Assembly (NCBI GenBank): GCA_023412665.1
Contig: JAEZCA010000024.1
Location: 1-34,854, forward strand
Origin: Bacillota bacterium
GTDB lineage: Bacteria; Bacillota; Clostridia; Acetivibrionales; DTU013
Length of the DNA stretch: 34,854 bases
Direction: 5' to 3'
Below the pieces are notes generated by a model that saw only the letters and a program-made list of their open reading frames with translations, was not told the DNA's origin and ran no database searches. This document shows, in pieces, positions 16,751 through 23,530 of the stretch (the stretch's first letter is position 1; every line of letters begins with the position of its first letter). Made by a program: the position numbers and the translations under genes.

Positions 16751-16762
16751 ATTATAACACAT
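16751..16762 (-). promoter_or_regulatory. Extended -10 promoter element of the MFS gene
   Basis: On the minus strand TGTTATAAT forms a consensus extended -10 (TATAAT 16756-16751). No good -35 was found at the right distance. The leader is about 80 bases and AT-rich. Confidence 0.4.
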
Positions 16763-16840
16763 AATTCCAAGAAAATTTTTCTACAAGCGAAATTTTTCTT
16801 TGAACCGAAGTGTATTAAAGGCGGTTTAGTCAGGATATCG

Positions 16841-16856
16841 TCCGGAACCGGACAAA
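16841..16856. other. Palindrome between the PilZ and MFS genes
   Basis: A perfect inverted repeat GTCCGG-AA-CCGGAC lies 5-20 bases after the PilZ stop codon. It could be the stem of a weak terminator, but it has no U-tract, so a protein-binding site is also possible. Confidence 0.3.
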
Positions 16857-16860
16857 GAAG

Positions 16861-17460
16861 CTATTCTCCGCTGGCGTATGTATTGGTCAATGAGATCCGT
16901 GCAATAAATATTTTTAGATGTCTCATAAAGCACTTGTCCTTATGGGCTATTTTTAAACCTGCTCTGAATTTGCCGTCGATCGGAATGCAATATACAACCT
17001 CACATTTAATGTCATAAGGAATTGCATCCAGGATAATGTGTATTTCAAGGATCCTTCCGACATCTATCTCATGCTCACATATTACGCCAATTCCGCCGAC
17101 AGATAAGTCAACTATCATCAGCTCGAGCGGCTTATCAAGTTCATACGTCTCCTTTGTAATGTCCTCGTAAGCTGTGCTGCAGGTGACTTTTTGCATATAT
17201 CTTATCCTGACGAAAAGCCTAAGGTCTGCACGCTGCTCTTCATCTATTTTGTCCATGAAGGACCTGTCATTTCCCCATACCATCTCATCAGGTTCGATTG
17301 TACCGATTTTTGATTCTGTCGTTGCTTTAGTGCCGCTGTCGGCTCCGCCGGCATTATTCTGCTCATCTTTTGGCAACGCCTTTTGAAAATTTTCATGCAG
17401 TATGTCGCTGTCGTTCTTTCTCCTGTGCCTGCCGGAATCGATTATGAGCCTGTCAGTCAT
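16861..17460 (-). CDS. PilZ-domain protein, probable c-di-GMP receptor
   Basis: This 199-residue protein has a polar, disordered-looking N-terminal third (about 1-75) and a C-terminal PilZ domain. The c-di-GMP-binding signature is visible as RLFVR (RxxxR) followed about 45 residues later by DLSVGGIGV (D/NxSxxG). PilZ proteins bind cyclic di-GMP and control motility, adhesion or exopolysaccharide. The start is the ATG with AGGAG 8 bases upstream; an earlier in-frame ATG has none. It stands alone and is divergent from guaA. No other c-di-GMP gene is in the window, so its output is unknown. Confidence 0.87.
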   Translation of the reverse strand: MTDRLIIDSGRHRRKNDSDILHENFQKALPKDEQNNAGGADSGTKATTESKIGTIEPDEMVWGNDRSFMDKIDEEQRADLRLFVRIRYMQKVTCSTAYEDITKETYELDKPLELMIVDLSVGGIGVICEHEIDVGRILEIHIILDAIPYDIKCEVVYCIPIDGKFRAGLKIAHKDKCFMRHLKIFIARISLTNTYASGE

Positions 17461-17500
17461 GGTTATGACTCCTGTCCTGATATATTCTGCTCTCACATAC

Positions 17501-17529
17501 ATCATACCATTTTCCGCACTATCTTAAAA
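17501..17529 (-). promoter_or_regulatory. Promoter of the PilZ gene
   Basis: On the minus strand, extended -10 TGGTATGAT (TATGAT 17506-17501) with a weak -35 TTTTAA (17529-17524), spacer 17. Confidence 0.45.
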
Positions 17530-17587
17530 ATAGGCGATATGCACTATCGGATAGGACTATGGACCTAAATACCCATTAATTATTTCT

Positions 17588-17615
17588 TTTACGTTACAAA
17601 CAATAATGCTATAAT
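17588..17615 (+). promoter_or_regulatory. Promoter of guaA
   Basis: -35 TTTACG (17588-17593) and a perfect -10 TATAAT (17610-17615), spacer 16. The leader is only about 25 bases, so there is no room for a purine riboswitch. Confidence 0.6.
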
Positions 17616-17644
17616 CTATTAAAACATATATTCAGGAGGAACAT

Positions 17645-18952
17645 ATGAAACAGGATATGATGCTCATACTGGACCTGGGCAGCACAATGAATACCGATAT
17701 CGCCAGAGCAGTCCGTTCACTCGGCGTATATAGCGAAATATACCCCCATGATATAACGAGGGAAAAACTAGCCGGATTACATAACCTCAAGGGAATCATC
17801 ATCAACGGCGGTGAGAATAATATAGTGGATGGCGCCGCCATTGACGTGTCGGCTGAAATATATGATGCAGGCTGTCCTGTCATGGCAGTCGGGCATGGTC
17901 CTGCCAAATGCGAAGACATACTGGAACGCTGGCCTGAAGCCGAGGACAGTATCAAGGATGTGCTGAGATCGTTCATTTTTGATAAGTGTAAGGCTGTTCC
18001 GAACTGGAACATGAAAAACTTTATCGAAGACCAGATAGAGCTTGTCCGCAGACAGGTAGGAGATAAAAAGGTCCTGCTTGCCCTCTCCGGAGGCGTGGAT
18101 AGCTCAGTTGTTGCCGCTCTGCTCATAAGAGCTATAGGAAAACAGCTGGTATGCGTGCATGTCAATCACGGTCTGATGCGCAAAGGCGAGTCGGAAAGCG
18201 TTATAGAAGTTTTTAAAAACCAATTGGATGCGAATCTGATATATGTAGATGCAAGTGAGAGATTTTTATCCAAGCTTGAGAATGTTTCAGACCCGGAGAA
18301 AAAGAGGAAAATAATCGGCAGTGAGTTTATTCGAGTGTTCGAGGAAGAAGCTCATAAGCTCTCAGGTATTGAATTTCTGGCTCAGGGCACCATTTACCCC
18401 GATATCGTGGAAAGCGGCACAAAAACAGCCAAGATGGTCAAGTCTCACCACAACGTGGGCGGCTTGCCTGAAGACCTGAAATTCGAGCTTGTTGAGCCCC
18501 TCTATTACCTTTTCAAGGATGAGGTCAGAGCGTGCGGTCTGGAGCTGGGACTGCCCGAAACGATGGTATTCCGCCAGCCCTTCCCCGGGCCGGGTCTCGG
18601 AGTCAGGTGCCTTGGCGCTATCACCAGAGAACGTCTGGAAGCGGTCAGAGAATCCGATGCCATCCTTCGAGATGAGTTTTCAAAGGCCGGTCTTGACAGG
18701 AAGGTCTGGCAGTACTTCACCATCGTTCCCGACTTTAAGTCCGTTGGTGTGAAAAATAATGCCAGAAGCTTTGAATACCCGGTGATCATCCGCGCTGTCA
18801 ATACTGTCGATGCAATGACCGCCACAATTGAACAGATAGATTGGCCTGTACTGCTCAGGGTCACCGACCGCATACTGGCTGAGGTGCCCAACGTCAACCG
18901 GGTATGCTATGACCTGAGCCCCAAGCCCTGTGCCACTATCGAGTGGGAGTGA
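17645..18952 (+). CDS. guaA: GMP synthase with a vestigial glutaminase domain
   Basis: This 435-residue protein converts XMP to GMP with ATP. The synthetase half is intact: PP-loop SGGVDS (148-153), KSHHNVGGLP, PFPGPGLGVR and the C-terminal KPCATIEWE. The N-terminal class I glutamine amidotransferase half is cut to about 115 residues (normally about 200). The nucleophile motif GVCYGMQ of E. coli GuaA is replaced by AVGHGPA, so the catalytic Cys is Gly83, and the region that would hold the His/Glu pair is missing. It should not hydrolyse glutamine and would need free ammonia or a partner. AGGAGG supports the start. A second guaA elsewhere is possible. The codon pattern looks normal. Confidence 0.92.
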   Translation: MKQDMMLILDLGSTMNTDIARAVRSLGVYSEIYPHDITREKLAGLHNLKGIIINGGENNIVDGAAIDVSAEIYDAGCPVMAVGHGPAKCEDILERWPEAEDSIKDVLRSFIFDKCKAVPNWNMKNFIEDQIELVRRQVGDKKVLLALSGGVDSSVVAALLIRAIGKQLVCVHVNHGLMRKGESESVIEVFKNQLDANLIYVDASERFLSKLENVSDPEKKRKIIGSEFIRVFEEEAHKLSGIEFLAQGTIYPDIVESGTKTAKMVKSHHNVGGLPEDLKFELVEPLYYLFKDEVRACGLELGLPETMVFRQPFPGPGLGVRCLGAITRERLEAVRESDAILRDEFSKAGLDRKVWQYFTIVPDFKSVGVKNNARSFEYPVIIRAVNTVDAMTATIEQIDWPVLLRVTDRILAEVPNVNRVCYDLSPKPCATIEWE

Positions 18953-19037
18953 GCAACGCATTTCCCCAAAGCCGCATGTGGCTTTCGAGTAGGAATGAGA
19001 AACGATTCCACCGAAGCCGCCTGCGGCTATCAAGTAG
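18920..19037 (+). repeat. Three tandem copies of the guaA 3' end (46/45-bp period)
   Basis: Beyond the guaA stop codon the terminal coding segment recurs twice in degenerate form. Translated from the same phase, the three copies read PKPCATIEWE-stop (from 18920), PKPHVAFE-stop (from 18966) and PKPPAAIK-stop (from 19011). Offsets are 46 and 45 bp. Copies 2 and 3 also form small hairpins (arms AAAGCCGC/GTGGCTTT and AGCCGC/GCGGCT). This is a tandem duplication, now non-coding. Confidence 0.7.
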
Positions 19038-19084
19038 AATGATGTATGAACGGCGGATCCATTATGAGTCTTCTTTCCCATTGT

Positions 19085-19186
19085 TCAAATTTGCAGGTTT
19101 AGGCCGCCAAGTTACCCCCGGCTACTCAAATTTGCAGGTTTAGGCTGCCAAGATACCCCCGGCTACTCAAATTTGCAGGTTTTGAG
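19085..19186. repeat. 41-bp tandem repeat, 2.5 copies
   Basis: Units start at 19085, 19126 and 19167 (the last one partial) and differ from each other at only two positions over the first two units. Each begins TCAAATTTGCAGGTTT and ends ACCCCCGGCTAC. The rest of 18953-19333 holds no gene. Confidence 0.85.
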
Positions 19187-19280
19187 ATAAATAACGTTAC
19201 TAGATCCTTGATTATGTAACCAAATCATGGATAACAATCAATAAATGCCATATTACTAACCACTGCCACTGCCCATTAAT

Positions 19281-19296
19281 TGCAAATTTGAGTAGC
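19281..19296. repeat. Inverted copy of the 41-bp repeat junction
   Basis: TGCAAATTTGAGTAGC is the exact reverse complement of GCTACTCAAATTTGCA at the unit junctions 19121-19136 and 19162-19177. RNA from either strand could fold into a long stem between the converging genes, perhaps acting as a bidirectional terminator or transcription barrier. That role is inferred. Confidence 0.6.
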
Positions 19297-19333
19297 ACGC
19301 CTTGGTTCGATCCGAACAGCCTGTTTAGAAAGC

Positions 19334-21844
19334 TCACTCCTCCTGGTTTTTCCCCACCTTGAAGCTGACAGGCGTATGCGAACTTAACTGCCATCCAATC
19401 TCCACAGTGATCCCGGCTTCTGCAAGCCCTTTATCATTGATGTAGGCCTTCCCTGCAATGACAGGCAAATCGGCAGTATTCTCGATGGATCGCAGTTTGC
19501 CTACAAGCTCAGCCTTTCCTTGAAGCTCAAGGATATATGCAAGCTCTGCTATATCAAAATATGCTGAAAGATTCGGATCTACAATGTACATGAAGGATGC
19601 GGATGGATAAAATTGCTCGCCATCGAAGGTGAATTTGTGCCGGTGATGTAATATAGTGAAGAATCCCCCCATTGGATTTTCTACCGGTTCCATATAAATA
19701 TTTGCGAGACCGAGGGGCACCAGTTCCTCCACAATAGTCCGGCGCTCCTCCAGCGCCTGCTTGAGCGGCAAGCGGTCTCCGTTTTCAAATGTGATGAAGA
19801 TCTGATCGGCGCGCGTCGTGTTCAAAAAATACCTGTAACCTTCAAATTCATATATCTGTTCACGTTCACCTACGCCATTTCTAGGATCCTCAAGCTTCAG
19901 CTTCGCCAATGAATGCAGCGGATCAAGATATGCCGCCACCGCCTGTGTTCCACCACGGATATCAACACTCAGGGCTTCATCGAACGGGTCATGGCCCTGC
20001 TTTGTAAGACGCACATAGTTGATTGCCGAATCCGGTGTATTTGAATGGACAATGAGTACACAACCACCTTCGATATTATACCGCATGATATTGAACCCAG
20101 GGCCTGCAGCTTTGCCAATGAACTCATCAAGATCCTCCTGCTTGATACCCTTGCCTTTCCGTGCCAGTTCATATACATCTTTCAGGCTCATCTGAGTTTT
20201 GCCATCTGCTGCATCAATCTGAGAATCAAATGCATTGATTAATTCGGACAATTCGTATTTATTTGTCCGCCGCAGACGATATATGCTCCATATCCCTATG
20301 TCTTCCCCGCCCGGACTAACAAGCCATATCTCACTATCCATCTGATAAAGTCTGTATTGCTCGCCTCCCATACTAGTGATTCTGGCGCGCAGCCTGCGTT
20401 CCTTATATCTAGTAATATCGGGTGGACTAAAAACAGCAGGGATGTTTTCTATCGCGAACTCGTCTTCTCCTACAGCCATGCTCTCATAATTTGCTGAAAA
20501 CCGCTGCATTTCGCCGGTGTCAATATTGGCAATAATCAATGCATCATCACTAAATCCATAAACATAAGGCATAGAGCCCTTCATAGCTGCAAAATTGCTA
20601 AGTGGGTTTTTATATATACTCTCATCAAACTCATAGCAGCCAAATATATTATCGTCACCTTTTACCTGCTGGACTAAGGATGACATTGGATCGAGCTTTG
20701 AATCAAGTGACAGATCCGGTATGGAAGCAGGCGTGGCAACCGGCGCCAAAGATGGCATCGAAACGATGATATCCGCACCGGAAATCAGTGTACACATCAG
20801 TACAGCAACGACAATAGTCCGCTTACCCGGCCAGCTTCCGCGCTTCCATGTAAAGTGAAGAATAACCCATGTCAAAACGGCAGAAGACAAAATGACTATT
20901 ATGTCCGCCGGTGCAAGAGCAATACCCGGGAGTCCTTCAAAGAACCAACCGGTGCCGAAACGGTACAGCCCTCCCTCCATCATGGCAGCCTCGCCTATGT
21001 ACAATCCCAGAACTGTTACAGCAGATAACAATACGGGCAGCCCCAAGCCAAGGCGTTTACTCTTGCTCAAATGGAAGCTTCCGGCATACACCCCCACCGC
21101 TGAACCGAATACGGCAAAAAACATGCAGGTCAGTATGGAAGCAAGCGGCGTCTGAATAGGTTCCGCCTGACGGAAAAACGCGGTGGTATTGGCGAACACG
21201 CAAAGTGCCACAAGTGCCGCCGTCGCAATGCCTTGAAGAACAAGCGGTTTTCTTCTGCCACTATCGCCGGTACGTATCATTTGTGCAATACCGTAGACAA
21301 GTCCGCACACCATAGCTATCAGAATAAACGAGATCAAATAATAATGTATCTTGTATGTATCATTTGCCATGACATAAAAATACCTGTCCCTGGAAGCATA
21401 AGCCACCGACTGTTCGCGTGTCAGCGGTGAAACGGCGCAGAGACTGGCCTGCCAGACGTCCACCTCAGCAGATGGTTGTAAGGTTATTGCAGAGCCGGCA
21501 TTGAGCAAGGCCGGGTCAATCAGTGTCATAGCTGTAGTATTGATCCGCATACTTTCGAAGAACTGCTCGATAGCTGTAAATGCGGCAAAAGCACCTAAGA
21601 GTCCAACCATAAACGGTACTCGCTTTATCCTGCATATCAATGGCTGAAATGCTGCAAACAAGATGATAGAAAAACACATTGCTGCATACGGGACAACATA
21701 TTTGGCATACTCCTCCGGTTCTATCGCCCCGTTCATAATACTGAGATATACCATGCGCGCACCGTTTATCAACGGATATGCAGACAAAACGAACAACACG
21801 GCCAGTGTCAGCCAGTAAAATTTTCTTGTTCCTTCATGCTCCAC
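19334..21844 (-). CDS. Large polytopic membrane protein with a long extracellular domain
   Basis: This 836-residue protein has about nine hydrophobic segments in the first 370 residues, a tenth-like boundary segment, then about 450 mostly hydrophilic residues with several Tyr/Phe-rich beta-type stretches and no membrane helix. I recognise no named domain. The start is GTG at 21844, preceded by GGGAGGTGAT at good distance; that site overlaps the end of the M56 gene, whose stop is at 21849-21851. Gene order (repressor, protease, this protein) suggests it may be the sensor or target that the protease lacks, or an immunity/resistance protein. The function is unknown. Confidence 0.8.
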   Translation of the reverse strand: MEHEGTRKFYWLTLAVLFVLSAYPLINGARMVYLSIMNGAIEPEEYAKYVVPYAAMCFSIILFAAFQPLICRIKRVPFMVGLLGAFAAFTAIEQFFESMRINTTAMTLIDPALLNAGSAITLQPSAEVDVWQASLCAVSPLTREQSVAYASRDRYFYVMANDTYKIHYYLISFILIAMVCGLVYGIAQMIRTGDSGRRKPLVLQGIATAALVALCVFANTTAFFRQAEPIQTPLASILTCMFFAVFGSAVGVYAGSFHLSKSKRLGLGLPVLLSAVTVLGLYIGEAAMMEGGLYRFGTGWFFEGLPGIALAPADIIVILSSAVLTWVILHFTWKRGSWPGKRTIVVAVLMCTLISGADIIVSMPSLAPVATPASIPDLSLDSKLDPMSSLVQQVKGDDNIFGCYEFDESIYKNPLSNFAAMKGSMPYVYGFSDDALIIANIDTGEMQRFSANYESMAVGEDEFAIENIPAVFSPPDITRYKERRLRARITSMGGEQYRLYQMDSEIWLVSPGGEDIGIWSIYRLRRTNKYELSELINAFDSQIDAADGKTQMSLKDVYELARKGKGIKQEDLDEFIGKAAGPGFNIMRYNIEGGCVLIVHSNTPDSAINYVRLTKQGHDPFDEALSVDIRGGTQAVAAYLDPLHSLAKLKLEDPRNGVGEREQIYEFEGYRYFLNTTRADQIFITFENGDRLPLKQALEERRTIVEELVPLGLANIYMEPVENPMGGFFTILHHRHKFTFDGEQFYPSASFMYIVDPNLSAYFDIAELAYILELQGKAELVGKLRSIENTADLPVIAGKAYINDKGLAEAGITVEIGWQLSSHTPVSFKVGKNQEE

Positions 21845-21848
21845 AATA

Positions 21849-22808
21849 TCACCTCCCAAGAGACGGATTAGTAATCAGTACCAGCGCCAAGGCCAACAAA
21901 AATGCAGCCGAGACAACAGCGCCAATCACCGTCATCCTTTTATAATTCAACACATTCAGAATTCGGACCTTGACACCAGAACGTCCGAAGGCTGAGGAAA
22001 TAAAAAACCTTTTATCCTCCGCAAAGCGCAGAAGCGTGGCGGCATAATCCCTGCATTCATTGCTGTTGTACCTGCCGCTGCACAAGACAGCTTCATCACA
22101 GGATAACTCCATATCCTTGAAAAACATTTTGAGCATTACCCATACAAGCGGATTGAACCAATGCACACAGGCAATTACGATAGCTAAAGCCCTCCACAGA
22201 TTATCGAGCCGTCTGCGGTGGATATTCTCATGCGCCAGTACCATCGCACCTCCTGCACTGTCAGGGGCAAGCCCTGCAGGGAGTATGATCTTAGGGCGGA
22301 ACACACCCGTCAGGACAGGAGATAGCACCATATCCGAGCGATATATGTTGCCTTTTATAATGGTAGCTTTATCAAGTTCTTTTCGGGTCAACACATATAA
22401 AATGCAACCGGCAAGCAGCGATGCAGCTGCAACTATTGCCCACACTGCGGAGCCAATCATGAAGACTTGCCTGAAAGCTTCTGTTTTGTACTCAATTGGA
22501 GCATAGCTTTCAGCCGCACCGATCATATTCATTATTAGCAAATTAGCGGATTCCGGTACAGACTCTGTGCCATGGGTAACTGTTTCAATGGTGACAAGAC
22601 GTTTGACAAGACCCCCGGTGAAGTTGAATAAGCTCCAGCGGGATGCAAGCGCAAAAGGCACAGTCAGACGAATAAAAGCCAAAGCCCACATAGGATAGAC
22701 AAACCTCCTCGGCAGCGGCTTGAAAAGTCGAAGAAGCAAGAGCGCAGCAATGATGAAGCAGGATGAAAGGCTCATGTTCAGAATGAGATAGAATATCTCG
22801 CTCAGCAT
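21849..22808 (-). CDS. M56-family membrane metalloprotease (BlaR1/MecR1-type)
   Basis: This protein of about 319 residues has four hydrophobic segments and the zinc-protease motif HENIH (HExxH) in VLAHENIHRRRLDN, followed by the third ligand region FFKDMELSCDEAVL. BlaR1-type proteases cleave a BlaI repressor when activated. It ends just after the fourth membrane segment, so it lacks the extracellular penicillin-binding domain of classical BlaR1. Several start codons compete: GTG 22817, ATG 22814 (its first base doubles as the last of the repressor's TGA) and ATG 22808. GGAG sits 8 bases before the last, so it is preferred. Translation is coupled to the repressor gene. Confidence 0.88.
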   Translation of the reverse strand: MLSEIFYLILNMSLSSCFIIAALLLLRLFKPLPRRFVYPMWALAFIRLTVPFALASRWSLFNFTGGLVKRLVTIETVTHGTESVPESANLLIMNMIGAAESYAPIEYKTEAFRQVFMIGSAVWAIVAAASLLAGCILYVLTRKELDKATIIKGNIYRSDMVLSPVLTGVFRPKIILPAGLAPDSAGGAMVLAHENIHRRRLDNLWRALAIVIACVHWFNPLVWVMLKMFFKDMELSCDEAVLCSGRYNSNECRDYAATLLRFAEDKRFFISSAFGRSGVKVRILNVLNYKRMTVIGAVVSAAFLLALALVLITNPSLGR

Positions 22809-22813
22809 CAGCA

Positions 22814-23209
22814 TCACTCCTTCCTTGCGTGCTCATCGATGAGCTTCCTGAGTTCATTGGCTTCTTCAGCGGAGAGTGTGCCGTCTGCCATAAAGGATGA
22901 GAACATAGCCCTGGCTGATCCTCCAAAAAACGACTTGAGTACTTTTTTAGCTTCCTGTCGTCCAACATCCTCCTGTGTTACCAGGCTGCGGCAGATGAAA
23001 TCAGGCTCCAGGCGCTCTATCGCGCCCTTTGCGACCAGCTTTTTTATAACGGTGTAAGTCGTATTTTTGTTCCATCCTATCTTATCCGAGGCGATCCGGG
23101 CTAAATCCTTAGCCGTTATGCCTTCCATAATGCCTTCCGTTGTGCCTTCACTTGCCCATAGCAGTTCCATAAGCTTTAGTTCACTGTCAAACAATTTGAT
23201 TTTTTCCAT
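22814..23209 (-). CDS. BlaI/MecI-family transcriptional repressor
   Basis: This 131-residue protein is a winged-helix repressor of the BlaI/MecI type: ELKLMELLWASEG, then WNKNTTYTVIKKLVAKGAIER (recognition helix and wing) and a C-terminal dimerisation part ending in LSAEEANELRKLIDEH. In known systems it binds a palindromic operator and is released when its M56 partner protease cuts it. Here that partner begins 1-6 bases downstream and overlaps it. Two dyads lie at its promoter, so autoregulation is likely. AGGTGAAAGC precedes the ATG. Confidence 0.92.
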   Translation of the reverse strand: MEKIKLFDSELKLMELLWASEGTTEGIMEGITAKDLARIASDKIGWNKNTTYTVIKKLVAKGAIERLEPDFICRSLVTQEDVGRQEAKKVLKSFFGGSARAMFSSFMADGTLSAEEANELRKLIDEHARKE

Positions 23210-23222
23210 GCTTTCACCTCAG

Positions 23223-23273
23223 ACTATTGCAATAGTATATACTTAGACTATCACGATAGTCCAAAGCTGTCAA
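23223..23273 (-). promoter_or_regulatory. Promoter and two operator dyads of the repressor-protease operon
   Basis: On the minus strand, the -35 is TTGACA (23273-23268) and the -10 TAGTCT (23250-23245), spacer 17. Operator-like palindrome A is ACTATTGCAATAGT (23223-23236, perfect, after the start) and B is GACTATC-AC-GATAGTC (23246-23261), lying over the -10 and spacer. They share the core ACTAT/ATAGT, with centres 24 bp apart, as expected of a repressor with two sites. Confidence 0.65.
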
Positions 23274-23530
23274 GATGTACCTTGGTATTCATATAACGCA
23301 TCGTTTATTTCATTAATGCAGCTGAAAACCATGCCTATCAGGCATAAGCTGAACTATTTACGAAAACTGTAAACCACTTTCAATTCTTATTGCCAAAAAT
23401 CACAGAATATGTATGCCTGATAATTTGGACATATACAATTTATCGGAATAAACTGAAGCCATATACTAAAAAATAAGACTTGATACTATTTCTGCTATAT
23501 TGGCGATGGATACGGCGAGGGCAGGTACAG

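Noticed and set aside
17506..17644. Purine riboswitch before guaA
   Set aside because: The predicted leader is only about 25 bases and none of the conserved purine-aptamer core is present.
19085..19186. CRISPR array
   Set aside because: Units are contiguous at 41 bp with no variable spacers, only 2.5 copies and no cas genes nearby.
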